From the NCBI RefSeq assembly GCF_020026305.1, contig NZ_CP075691.1:4340001-4404000 (forward strand): a stretch of 64,000 bases of DNA, given 5' to 3'. The position numbers and the translations under genes were made by a program. The notes beneath the pieces were generated by a model. That model was not told where the DNA came from, searched no databases, and saw nothing but the letters and a program-made list of their open reading frames with translations. Positions 46,506 through 54,365 of the stretch are shown one piece after another. The stretch is from Streptomyces sp. 135. Its GTDB lineage: Bacteria > Actinomycetota > Actinomycetes > Streptomycetales > Streptomycetaceae. Numbering within the stretch: the stretch's first letter is position 1; every line of letters begins with the position of its first letter.

Positions 46506-47792
46506 TCAGCTCTCGTCGGTGCCCGTGGCGTCGTACAGCCGCTGCCGCCCGAGCATCACCTCGACGTCGTCCCGCTCGCGGATCAGCCGCGCCCGGCCGT
46601 CCAGGACCAGGACCTCCGCCGGGTATCCGTGGCTCAGGAAGTGCACCGGCGAGGCCGTCGGGCCGTAGGCGCCGGAGCGCTGCACTCCCACCAGCTCGCC
46701 GGCCCGCAGCGCCGGCATCGGCACCTTCTTGCCGATGACATCGTTCGGGGTGCACAGCGGTCCCGTGATGTGCCACGGCTCGGTGGCCGGCTCGTCCATG
46801 CGCTCCAGGGCGGCCATCGGGAAGTTCCGCTTCACGTACGAGCCGATGCCGACCGCCGCCATGTGGTGGTTGGTGCCGCCGTCGGTGACGGCGAAGTTCT
46901 CCCCCATCGACGTCTTGGTGTAGCGCACGCGCGTCACATAGGTGCCGGACGCGGCGACGAGGAAGCGGCCCAACTCCATGATCATGCGGGTGTCGGGGTG
47001 CCGGGACGTGAACCCCTCGATGAGGGGGTTGAGGTGTGCGGAGAGCTCCGCGAGGTCCAGGTCCTTCTCGTTGTCGAAGTAGGCGATGCCGAGGCCGCCC
47101 CCGATGTCGACCATCTCCAGGGGGAAGTCCAGGTGGGCCGAGACGCGTTCGGCCAGGTCCAGGATGCGGCGGGTGTTCTCGACGACCGTCTCCTCGCCGA
47201 GGATGCGCGTGCCCAGGTAGACCTGGACGCCCATGAGCCGCACGGCGGGGTAGCGGGCGGCCAGCTCCGGGGTCTCGGCGAGGAGCTGCTCCTCGTCCAT
47301 GCCGAACTGGCGCGGCTTGCCGCCCATCGTCAGGCCCGAGCCCTTCACGGAGAAGCTCGGGTTGACGCGCAGCGCGACGCGCGCCGTGACGCCGCGCTCA
47401 CGCGCCACCTCGTCGATGAGGGCCAGTTCGCCGAGGGACTCGCAGACGAGCGCGTAGATGCCCTCGTCCAGGCAGGCCGCCAGTTCGGCGCGGCTCTTGC
47501 CGGGGCCGAGGAAGATGATGTCGCGCGGTGCGACACCCGCGCGGCGCGCCGTCACCAGCTCGGTCAGCGAGGAGACCTCGGCCCGGGCACCGCAGCGGTA
47601 CAGCAGGGAGCAGATGGAGATGTTGGGGTTGGCCTTGAGGGAGTAGAAGACCTCCAGGGAGGGGTGCAGCTGCTCGCGCAGCCCCTGGAAGCGGGTGGTG
47701 ATCTCCTCGCCGTCGTACAGGTAGAGGGGGGTGCCGAACTCCTCGGCGAGTTCGGTGATGCCGACGCCTTGCACCTCAAATGCGACGCTCAC
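46506..47792 (-). CDS. Fold-type III PLP decarboxylase (LysA/BtrK-like)
   Basis: 428 residues from the GTG at 47790-47792, two bases after the ATP-grasp stop. The PLP Lys is Lys53 in VFYSLKANPN; GGGLG (phosphate binding), CTPND and SGAYGPTASPVHF are the other family motifs. Relatives include diaminopimelate decarboxylase and BtrK, which removes the alpha-carboxylate of Glu bound to an ACP, giving GABA-S-ACP. The adjoining ACP and ATP-grasp genes favour the BtrK-type role over lysine synthesis. The true amino acid (Glu or another) cannot be read from the sequence. Confidence 0.9.
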   Translation of the reverse strand: MSVAFEVQGVGITELAEEFGTPLYLYDGEEITTRFQGLREQLHPSLEVFYSLKANPNISICSLLYRCGARAEVSSLTELVTARRAGVAPRDIIFLGPGKSRAELAACLDEGIYALVCESLGELALIDEVARERGVTARVALRVNPSFSVKGSGLTMGGKPRQFGMDEEQLLAETPELAARYPAVRLMGVQVYLGTRILGEETVVENTRRILDLAERVSAHLDFPLEMVDIGGGLGIAYFDNEKDLDLAELSAHLNPLIEGFTSRHPDTRMIMELGRFLVAASGTYVTRVRYTKTSMGENFAVTDGGTNHHMAAVGIGSYVKRNFPMAALERMDEPATEPWHITGPLCTPNDVIGKKVPMPALRAGELVGVQRSGAYGPTASPVHFLSHGYPAEVLVLDGRARLIRERDDVEVMLGRQRLYDATGTDES

Positions 47793-47794
47793 GT

Positions 47795-49207
47795 TCAGCT
47801 CCGTTCCGTGTGGGCCGCGAGGCGGCGGGTGATGTCGGCGTCGAGTGCGCCGACCAGGTCGTCGGAGGCCGCCACGAGCACGCCGTACAGCCGGCCCTCG
47901 AAGCCGTCCGCACCGTCGGTGGCGGCGGCGTTCACCGTGGCGTAGTTGTTCACGAAGAGGCCGTGGGGGCGCGGGCCCCGCTCCTCCAGCAGCAGCCCGG
48001 ACAGGACCTCGCGCAGCTCCGCGAAGGGGAGCGGCCGGTCCAGGCGGACCGTGAAGTGCCGGGCGACGGCGACCTCGTCGGGGCCGGCGAGCCCTTCGTG
48101 CACGACGTTCTGGTACGTGGACATGTTGTTGCGGGCGTTGATCTCGATGACGGGGTAGAGGCCCTCGTCCGGGTCGACCATCGCGTCGACGCCGACCACT
48201 CCGAAGTAGCCGTCGGCGTGGAGCCGCTCCCCGAGCCGGTGCGCGGTGCGGGTGATCTCCTCGACCTGCTCCTCGCTCAGCCGGGCAGGCATGCGGTGGC
48301 CCTTGTGGACGCCGTTCTCGGTGAGCAGTTCCTTGACGAAGTCGAAGTGGGTGGAGCCGTCCCGGCCGACCGTGAACTGGTAGTTGAGGTCGGCCCGCTT
48401 GGCGACCCACTCCTCGATCACGAGGGCGGTACGCGGACTCGTGCCGTCGGCGGCCGCCGCGCGCTCGGCCTGCGCGACCGCCATCCGGTGCAGCCGGGCG
48501 AGACGCTTGGCGCTGTCGAGGACGACGATGCCCTTGCCGGACACGCCGAAGGCGTCCTTGACGACGACCTTGCGCCCCGCGTCGAGCAGTTCCCCGGCCG
48601 CGGTGACGGCATCGGCCAGTTCGTCGAGCGTCTCGCAGGCCCAGCCCCGCGCCTGCCGGATGCCGAGCTCATCGGCGAGCCTGCGGCTGTACACCTTGCT
48701 GTTGACCCGCTTGCAGACGCCGGCCGGGGGAGCGCCCAGGCGCAGCCCGGTCCGCTCGGCCAGCTCTTCCTCCACGGTGGAGATGCCGTGCGCCGTCAGC
48801 CGGGCCCCGTCGTCGGCGAGCGCTGACAGGGTGCGCAGCAGCTCCGGGTCGGCGAGGGCGTCCTCGCTGACCGTGCGCTGCGGGTCCTGGTCGGCGACCA
48901 CGTGCACGGTGGGCAGGGTGAGGCCGAGCCCCTCCAAGTAGGCGCGGTAGCCGTCGTCCAGGGGCGTCTTGAGGACGACGTGGTCGTCCTTGCCGCCGAG
49001 CAGCAGCGCGAACTCGTCCATGCGGTTCACGACGGCGCTCCCCGCGTGGGAGGCGACCCGGGGCAGCGCCGGTTCGCCGAGCGCCCACTGGTTCTCCACC
49101 TCGAAGTTGCCCAGGAACACCAGGGGCGTGTCGACGGCCCCGGTGACGGCGTGCTTGAGGCGCCCGCTGAAGCCGGCGGACGGAAGATGCATGTCGACCT
49201 CGTTCAT
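47795..49207 (-). CDS. ATP-grasp ligase (BtrJ-like aminoacyl-ACP ligase candidate)
   Basis: 470 residues. The ATP-grasp fold shows as KVVVKDAFGVSGKGIVVLD (P-loop-like lysine strand), ALVIEEWV, and the metal site GVDAMVDPDEGLYPVIEINARNN. ATP-grasp enzymes couple a carboxylate to a nucleophile through an acyl phosphate. BtrJ does so between glutamate and the phosphopantetheine thiol of BtrI. Peptide ligases of the PGM1 type are the main alternative. It lies in the order KAS III - ligase - decarboxylase - ACP, with tight spacing to the decarboxylase, which supports loading of the cassette ACP. Confidence 0.88.
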   Translation of the reverse strand: MNEVDMHLPSAGFSGRLKHAVTGAVDTPLVFLGNFEVENQWALGEPALPRVASHAGSAVVNRMDEFALLLGGKDDHVVLKTPLDDGYRAYLEGLGLTLPTVHVVADQDPQRTVSEDALADPELLRTLSALADDGARLTAHGISTVEEELAERTGLRLGAPPAGVCKRVNSKVYSRRLADELGIRQARGWACETLDELADAVTAAGELLDAGRKVVVKDAFGVSGKGIVVLDSAKRLARLHRMAVAQAERAAAADGTSPRTALVIEEWVAKRADLNYQFTVGRDGSTHFDFVKELLTENGVHKGHRMPARLSEEQVEEITRTAHRLGERLHADGYFGVVGVDAMVDPDEGLYPVIEINARNNMSTYQNVVHEGLAGPDEVAVARHFTVRLDRPLPFAELREVLSGLLLEERGPRPHGLFVNNYATVNAAATDGADGFEGRLYGVLVAASDDLVGALDADITRRLAAHTERS

Positions 49208-49255
49208 TTCTCTGTGTGCGCCCGCTCGGGTGCGCGGTGTACGGCTGACGGGTAC

Positions 49256-50188
49256 TCAGTGCTCGAAGACCATGGCGGCGAAGGTCGCCCCGAGCCCCAC
49301 GCTGGTCATGAGGTAGCGGTCGCCGGGCCGTAGCCGTCCCAGCTCCCCGGCCCTCTGCAGATTGATGAAGGGATCGGCGCAGAAGCAGTGGCCGGTCTCC
49401 GGCACCAGGTCGAGGAAGACCCGGTCGAGGGGCAGCCCGAGCGTCTTGCAGACGCCGATCCACGACAGCCGGTTGACGTTGTGCGGCAGCACGAGTGCCA
49501 GGTCGTCGAGGCCGCACCCCGCTTCCTCCAGGGCCGCGCTGATCACCTCGCACAGGCCGGGCCCGTAGAGGTCCTGGAACTCCTTGGCCGCCTCGGCGCC
49601 CATGATGAACTCGTCGCCGAACCGCGTGTGGGTGCGCGCCGCGTACCCGAGCATCCGGTCGCCCCCGGCAGGGTTCGCGCTCACCAGAACGGCGACCGTG
49701 CCCTCGCCCATCACCGTGACGTCAGGGATGGACTGCGTCTGGACCGTGCACACCTTCTCCCCGGCGAGGACGAGGGCGAGCGCGTCCGGGTCCGGGTCGG
49801 CGGCGAGCAGCGTCCCCGCGATGTCCACGGCGAGCAGCCCCGAGGCGCAGGCGTGGTGGGAGACGACGAACCCGGCGGCGTGCTCCAGGCCGAGTTCGGC
49901 CTGCACCGGGCGGAGCGAGGTGAGTGGGTACGGCAGCGGCGAGGGCATGGTCCGCGCCTGGAGGACGTACTTGACGCGCTGTTCCTGTCCCCGCAACTCC
50001 ACGAGCTTCGTCGCGGCCCGCAGGAGCAGCTCGGGCTCGGTCGCCTGCGGGTCCCGGCAGACCTCGGACAGCCCGTAGAAACGCTCGTAACGCCTTAGCT
50101 GGACATCTGTGAGCTGGAGTTCCTTCTGGAAGCGGGAGATCGGGATGGTGTCGGGAAGGCAGCTGGAGACCGCCACGATCGACGTCAT
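49256..50188 (-). CDS. KAS III-family condensing enzyme with altered triad
   Basis: 310 residues. The nucleophile is Cys114 (SHHACASGLLA) and the His is His236 (LPHNVN). At the usual Asn (GNTSAAS) the protein has His267 (ETGHCFCAD). KAS III relatives with changed triads include acyltransferases such as CerJ, which make esters or amides instead of C-C bonds. The ATG at 50186-50188 gives the usual N-terminus (MTSIVAVSSCLP) but has no ribosome-binding site. The SARP repeats end only 25 bp upstream, so the message may be leaderless. It is the first gene of the rightmost operon. Its substrates are unknown; an aminoacyl-ACP of the cassette is the natural guess. Confidence 0.88.
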   Translation of the reverse strand: MTSIVAVSSCLPDTIPISRFQKELQLTDVQLRRYERFYGLSEVCRDPQATEPELLLRAATKLVELRGQEQRVKYVLQARTMPSPLPYPLTSLRPVQAELGLEHAAGFVVSHHACASGLLAVDIAGTLLAADPDPDALALVLAGEKVCTVQTQSIPDVTVMGEGTVAVLVSANPAGGDRMLGYAARTHTRFGDEFIMGAEAAKEFQDLYGPGLCEVISAALEEAGCGLDDLALVLPHNVNRLSWIGVCKTLGLPLDRVFLDLVPETGHCFCADPFINLQRAGELGRLRPGDRYLMTSVGLGATFAAMVFEH

Positions 50189-50212
50189 GGCGGTAACAGT
50201 CGCCGGAGACAC

Positions 50213-50241
50213 TGACGACCCGGTGACGGTGGACTGACTGT
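50213..50241 (-). promoter_or_regulatory. SARP-box array upstream of the KAS III/aminoacyl operon
   Basis: Plus-strand cores TGACGAC (50213), TGACGGT (50224) and TGACTGT (50235) are spaced exactly 11 bp. On the leftward strand they read ACAGTCA, ACCGTCA and GTCGTCA. This places the right-hand operon under the same regulator as the NRPS and PKS operons. The array is 22 bp from a parS site. Confidence 0.75.
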
Positions 50242-50263
50242 TCCGCGAGGTGGGCGCGGCACT

Positions 50264-50277
50264 GTTTCACGTGAAAC
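50264..50277. other. parS: parS chromosome-partition site
   Basis: GTTTCACGTGAAAC is a perfect 14-bp palindrome identical to the ParB-binding core of Streptomyces parS sites, which cluster around oriC. It lies between the cluster's rightmost promoter and the terminator of the DUF5324 gene, so it marks the boundary of the cluster with the core chromosome. ParB bound here would spread into both. Confidence 0.92.
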
Positions 50278-50285
50278 GCCGAAAC

Positions 50286-50325
50286 GCCGAGGGACGACGG
50301 ACCGTGTGGTCCGCCGTCCCTCGGC
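50286..50325 (-). terminator. Terminator after the DUF5324 gene
   Basis: An 18-base-arm hairpin (50286-50303 and 50308-50325, one mismatch) with a GTGT loop lies 40 bp beyond the DUF5324 stop. Confidence 0.8.
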
Positions 50326-50364
50326 GTCGCGTCTTCGCCGGGTGGCGCGGGTGAGCCGCTGGGG

Positions 50365-51072
50365 TCAGCTCCGCTTGTCCCGGTCCGCCTCCTCGGCCTC
50401 CGCCTCGGCCTGCTTGGCCTGGACCTCGGGGTCGAGGGACGTCTGGTCGCTGCCGTCGACCGAGGTCAGCGGCGTGGTGTCCGGGACCTCGGTGGCCGCG
50501 GGCGGCTCGACCAGCCAGTCGGGGTTGGCCTGCTTGTCCCACCACTTCCAGGCGGCGATGGCGCCACCCGCGAGGATGCCCAAGACGGCGATCCTCTTGG
50601 CGATGCGACCGTTCCTGGCCCGGCGCTCGTGCTTGCGGACCAGGCGCTGGATCTCCTTGGCCGAGACCTGACCGCGCAGCGCGGCGAGGGCCGCGGCGCT
50701 GCGGGAGGCGGCTTCCTCGCGGACGGGCTGCGCGGCGGCCACCGCGTGCTCGATGCGGGGCTTGGAGTAGTCGGCCGCCTGTCGGGCGGCCTTGCGGGTG
50801 CGTGCGGCGGCCTCCTGCGCGGCATGGTCGACCTTCGGCGGCACGTGCGTACGCGCCTGCTCGACGCGGGGGGCGACGTGGGCGCCGTACTGGACACGGG
50901 CCTGTTCGGCCGCCTGCGACACCTTGGGCGCCAGCCGCGCACGCGCCTCCTGGGCGTACTGTGCGGCCCGGTCCTTGGCCGTGTCGGCGTATGGCGCCAC
51001 CGCGTCCGCGGCGTGCCGCACGCTGTCCTTGGCCGAGCCGGTCGCGGCGCGCACGCTGTCGATGCGGGTCAC
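50365..51072 (-). CDS. DUF5324-family conserved protein
   Basis: 235 residues from the GTG at 51070-51072, chosen for GGAGGAGGATCAC just upstream; the frame begins 12 codons earlier. The first 150 residues are amphipathic, Ala-rich helix with heptad-like repeats (AKDRAAQYAQEARARLAPKV...), like apolipoprotein or phasin-type helices. One hydrophobic segment follows (RIAVLGILAGGAIAAWKWW), then an acidic tail. It probably lies on the membrane surface with a single anchor. The family is common in Streptomyces and has no assigned function that I know. It is divergent from the cyclophilin gene. Confidence 0.8.
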   Translation of the reverse strand: MTRIDSVRAATGSAKDSVRHAADAVAPYADTAKDRAAQYAQEARARLAPKVSQAAEQARVQYGAHVAPRVEQARTHVPPKVDHAAQEAAARTRKAARQAADYSKPRIEHAVAAAQPVREEAASRSAAALAALRGQVSAKEIQRLVRKHERRARNGRIAKRIAVLGILAGGAIAAWKWWDKQANPDWLVEPPAATEVPDTTPLTSVDGSDQTSLDPEVQAKQAEAEAEEADRDKRS

Positions 51073-51344
51073 GTGATCCTCCTCCTCGGTGGCGTATACG
51101 TATGTCACCTTTCCACCCTTTCAAGGATCATGCCTTCCGGATCGCCCCCAGGTATGAGAGGACGGGCATCCGGCTCAGTCACGTGTACCCGGCTGGCCCT
51201 TGATCAGGCGGAGAATCGGTGCGAGAAGACCTCTTCGCCGACAATGCCACGGATCGCTTCGGCGCGCGCCCACTCGGTGGCTACTCGTCCCGATCCGGTC
51301 CGTGCGAGGATCGGGGTGTCACAGAAGACAACGGAAGGCAGATC

Positions 51345-51878
51345 GTGGCTGAGCAGCTTTACGCCACCCTGAAGACCAACCACGGCGACATCGAGGTGCG
51401 GCTGCTGCCGAATCACGCGCCGAAGACGGTCAAGAACTTTGTGGAGCTCGCCCAGGGCGAGCGCGAGTGGGTCCACCCGCAGACCGGCAAGAAGACGACG
51501 GACCGCCTGTACGACGGCACGGTCTTCCACCGGGTGATCAGCGGTTTCATGATCCAGGGCGGTGACCCGCTGGGCAACGGCACGGGCGGCCCGGGTTACG
51601 AGTTCGAGGACGAGTTCCACCCGGACCTCTCCTTCGACAAGCCGTACCTGCTGGCCATGGCCAACGCCGGTCCGGGCACGAACGGCTCGCAGTTCTTCGT
51701 GACTGTGTCGCCGACCGCGTGGCTGACCCGCAAGCACACGATCTTCGGCGAGGTCACCGACCCGGCCAGCCAGAAGGTCGTGGACGCCATCGCGGCCACC
51801 AAGACCAACCCGCGCACCGACCGTCCGGTCAACGACGTGGTCATCCAGTCCGTGGTCATCGAGACCCGCGACGCCTGA
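51345..51878 (+). CDS. Cyclophilin-type peptidyl-prolyl cis-trans isomerase
   Basis: 177 residues from the GTG at 51345, with GGAAGG upstream. Cyclophilin motifs are complete: FHRVISGFMIQGGDP (catalytic Arg), MANAGPGTNGSQFFV and HTIFGEV. There is no signal peptide, so it acts in the cytoplasm on proline peptide bonds during folding. The 51073-51344 stretch upstream is the divergent promoter region shared with the DUF5324 gene; no other gene is seen there. Confidence 0.95.
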   Translation: MAEQLYATLKTNHGDIEVRLLPNHAPKTVKNFVELAQGEREWVHPQTGKKTTDRLYDGTVFHRVISGFMIQGGDPLGNGTGGPGYEFEDEFHPDLSFDKPYLLAMANAGPGTNGSQFFVTVSPTAWLTRKHTIFGEVTDPASQKVVDAIAATKTNPRTDRPVNDVVIQSVVIETRDA

Positions 51879-51915
51879 TCAGCGCGTACCCGAGCCCATC
51901 GGCGAGGGAACCGAA

Positions 51916-51949
51916 CCGCCCCGCCCATCCGTAAGGAAGGGCGGGGCGG
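51916..51949 (+). terminator. Terminator after the cyclophilin gene
   Basis: An 11-bp GC-only inverted repeat (51916-51926 and 51939-51949) with a 12-base loop lies 38 bp past the stop codon. Confidence 0.75.
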
Positions 51950-52023
51950 CGTGTTGCCATGTGCGCCGCGCCGGCGCAGGCAGCGCCGCACAGTGTTCTT
52001 CGTACGGAGATTGAGGGGATCCC

Positions 52024-52920
52024 ATGGACCAGGTGCCAGGCAGCCCGCAGGACCCGCAAGGAGCGTCGGGCCTGCCCGGCTGCTACCGGCATCCGGACCG
52101 GGAGACCGGCATCAGCTGCACGCGCTGCGAGCGGCCCATCTGCCCCGAGTGCATGATCAGCGCCTCGGTCGGTTTCCAGTGCCCGGAGTGCGTCCGCGAG
52201 GGCTCGGGCACCGGCCACGCGCCGGCGGCCAACCAGCCGCGCACGGTCGCGGGCGGCGCGGTCACCGCGGACCCGCGCCTGATCACCAAGATCCTGGTGG
52301 GGATGAACCTCGCCCTGTTCCTGGTGCAGCAGTCGGTGGGGGACCGCTTCACGGATCAGTACGTCCTGCTCGGTCAGGCGTTCGTGCCGGAGTTCGGGTC
52401 GGTCGAGGGTGTCGCCGAGGGGCAGTGGTACCGCCTCGTGACGGCGATGTTCCTGCACGGCAGCATCATGCACATCGCCTTCAACATGCTGAGCCTGTGG
52501 TGGATCGGCGGTCCGCTCGAAGCGGCACTCGGCCGGGTCCGCTACATCGCCCTGTATCTGGCGTCCGGCATCGCGGGAAGCGCGCTGACCTACCTACTCG
52601 ACGAGCAGAACCAGCCCTCGCTCGGCGCGTCCGGCGCGATCTTCGGTCTCTTCGGCGCGACCGCCATCCTGATGCGGCGGCTGAACTACGACATGCGGCC
52701 GGTCATCGCCCTGCTGGCGATCAACCTGCTCATCACGGCCTTCTGGCCCAACATCGCGTGGCAGGCCCACGTCGGAGGGCTCGTCGGAGGTGTCATCGTC
52801 GGCTACGCGATGGTGCATGCGCCCCGCGAGCGGCGGAGCCTCATCCAGTTCGGCAGCTGCGCGCTGGTGCTGCTCGCGGCCGTGGTGATGGTGGTCGTCA
52901 GGACCGGGCAGCTCACATGA
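52024..52920 (+). CDS. Rhomboid-family intramembrane serine protease
   Basis: 298 residues. The N-terminus has a zinc-binding B-box-like segment (CYRHPDRETGISCTRCERPI, then CPECMISASVGFQCPEC). About six transmembrane helices follow, with the rhomboid residues HGSIMHIAFNM, the catalytic Ser in GASGAIFGLFG and His in AHVGGLVGG. It cleaves membrane-anchored proteins within the bilayer. Its substrate is unknown. The gene is next to the cyclophilin gene and followed by the DnaA-box region. Confidence 0.94.
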   Translation: MDQVPGSPQDPQGASGLPGCYRHPDRETGISCTRCERPICPECMISASVGFQCPECVREGSGTGHAPAANQPRTVAGGAVTADPRLITKILVGMNLALFLVQQSVGDRFTDQYVLLGQAFVPEFGSVEGVAEGQWYRLVTAMFLHGSIMHIAFNMLSLWWIGGPLEAALGRVRYIALYLASGIAGSALTYLLDEQNQPSLGASGAIFGLFGATAILMRRLNYDMRPVIALLAINLLITAFWPNIAWQAHVGGLVGGVIVGYAMVHAPRERRSLIQFGSCALVLLAAVVMVVVRTGQLT

Positions 52921-52931
52921 GGTGACGCACG

Positions 52932-53131
52932 TTGTCCACAGCGTGTACTCGACCCTGTGCACGCTGTGGGGAACAGCTGTGCCCCTCGTCACTGACCTGG
53001 GTTTCCCCAGGAAGGACAAGGGGCGAGCCGGGGAGGCAACGCGAGGAGCCAGTCACACCGGTGTCAACCGGCGGAGAGTTATCCACAGATCTTCAGACCT
53101 TTTCCACTCGTGTGGATAGCGCTGTGGATAA
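52932..53131. promoter_or_regulatory. Cluster of DnaA boxes outside oriC
   Basis: Four good DnaA boxes lie in 200 bp: TTGTCCACA (52932-52940), TTATCCACA (53079-53087), TGTGGATAG (53111-53119) and TGTGGATAA (53123-53131). Weaker matches are at 52965-52973 and 53100-53108. The last two strong boxes are 12 bp apart. No dnaA or dnaN gene is present, so this is not oriC. DnaA-box clusters near oriC that titrate DnaA have been described in S. coelicolor, and this may be one. Confidence 0.8.
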
Positions 53132-53167
53132 CTCAGGGCAGGGCTTGCGCGGAGAGGCCGGAAGAGG

Positions 53168-53425
53168 CTACTTCCACTGCGTCGAGACGCCGAACCCGGC
53201 CGCGATGAAGCCGAAGCCGACCACGATGTTCCAGTTGCCGAGCGTGTCGATCGGCAGCTTGCCGTCCGTGACGTAGAAGACGACGATCCAGGCGAGTCCG
53301 ATGAGGAAGAGCGCCAGCATCACCGGGGCCACCCAGCTGCGATTGGTCAGCTTGATGGCCGTCGCCTTCTTGGACGGCGGCGGCGTGTAGTCGTCTGCCT
53401 TCTTGCGGATACGTGACTTCGGCAC
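53168..53425 (-). CDS. crgA: Cell division protein CrgA
   Basis: 85 residues, the family length. A basic N-terminus ([17 protein letters not shown]) is followed by two transmembrane helices ([21 protein letters not shown] and [17 protein letters not shown]) with a short periplasmic loop. CrgA interacts with FtsZ, FtsQ and FtsI and delays Z-ring formation in aerial hyphae. Its placement near pknB, pbpA and ftsW is the conserved actinobacterial arrangement. It is transcribed leftward, divergent from the DUF881 gene. Confidence 0.96.
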   Translation of the reverse strand: MPKSRIRKKADDYTPPPSKKATAIKLTNRSWVAPVMLALFLIGLAWIVVFYVTDGKLPIDTLGNWNIVVGFGFIAAGFGVSTQWK

Positions 53426-53563
53426 GAGGGTCTCTCCTGTCGATGCGCTGCGTGGCCGCGCAGGTAACTGTGGTCTGGCCGGGCGGGCTTCACCGGGAGC
53501 TGAGCCTCCCCCGGGCGTCCGTTAGCGTAGTGCTTCCGCGGCGCTGAAGGAGATAAGGGTACG

Positions 53564-54334
53564 TTGAGCAATTCTGCCGACTCCCCCGAAGGTGCCGGGC
53601 GCCGCCCCCGATGGCGTCCGGTTCGCGTGCTTACGGGCGCCGTTTTCGCGCTCGCGGGCCTGATTTTCTTCACCAGTTTCAACACGGCCAAGGGCACCAA
53701 CATCCGCACCGATGCCTCGCTGCTGAAACTGTCGGACCTGATTCAGGAGCGCAGCCACAAGAACGGCACACTGGACGAGTCGAACGGCTCCCTGCGGGAC
53801 GACGTGGAAGCCCTCGCCCAGCGCGACAACGGCTCCACCAAGGCCGACGACGCCCGGCTCAAGGCCCTGGAGGCCAACGCGGGCACCAAGGAGCTGAGCG
53901 GCAAGGCGGTCACGGTCACCCTCGCCGACGCCCCGCCCGACGCCACCGCCAAGCTCCCCGGCTACCCCGAGCCCCAGCCGAACGACCTGGTCATCCACCA
54001 GCAGGACCTCCAGGCCGTGGTCAACGCCCTGTGGCAGGGCGGCGCCAAGGGCATCAGGGTCATGGACCAGCGGCTGATCTCCACGAGCGCCGTGCGCTGC
54101 GTCGGCAACACCCTGATCCTCCAGGGCCGGGTCTACTCGCCGCCCTACAAGGTGACCGCCGTGGGCGACCCCGACAAGCTCAAGGACGCCCTCGCCGCGT
54201 CCCCCGAGATCCAGAACTACATGCTGTACGTCAACGCGTACGGTCTCGGCTGGAAAGTGGACGACGACGGGGCGGTGACTCTTCCCGGCTACTCGGGCAC
54301 AGTGGATCTCCACTACGCGAAGCCTGTGGAGTGA
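53564..54334 (+). CDS. DUF881-family membrane protein
   Basis: 256 residues from a TTG start (53564) with AAGG nearby. One N-terminal transmembrane helix (VLTGAVFALAGLIFFTSFNTAKG) is followed by a coiled-coil-like stretch and the DUF881 domain (LPGYPEPQPNDLVIHQQDLQAVVNALWQGGAKGIRVMDQRL...). The domain faces outside. DUF881 proteins are common next to crgA and septation genes in actinobacteria; no activity is established. It leads the rightward group containing the sortases. Confidence 0.9.
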   Translation: MSNSADSPEGAGRRPRWRPVRVLTGAVFALAGLIFFTSFNTAKGTNIRTDASLLKLSDLIQERSHKNGTLDESNGSLRDDVEALAQRDNGSTKADDARLKALEANAGTKELSGKAVTVTLADAPPDATAKLPGYPEPQPNDLVIHQQDLQAVVNALWQGGAKGIRVMDQRLISTSAVRCVGNTLILQGRVYSPPYKVTAVGDPDKLKDALAASPEIQNYMLYVNAYGLGWKVDDDGAVTLPGYSGTVDLHYAKPVE

Positions 54335-54365
54335 GACGGAGCGAGCCCCGGGGAGGGACCGTCCT

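Noticed and set aside
46506-47792. Diaminopimelate decarboxylase of lysine synthesis
   Set aside because: Fold matches LysA, but tight linkage to an ATP-grasp ligase and ACP fits a BtrK-type role better.
49256-50188. Housekeeping FabH
   Set aside because: Asn of the triad is replaced, and the gene leads a SARP-controlled biosynthetic operon.
52932-53131. oriC
   Set aside because: Too few DnaA boxes and no dnaA or dnaN beside it.
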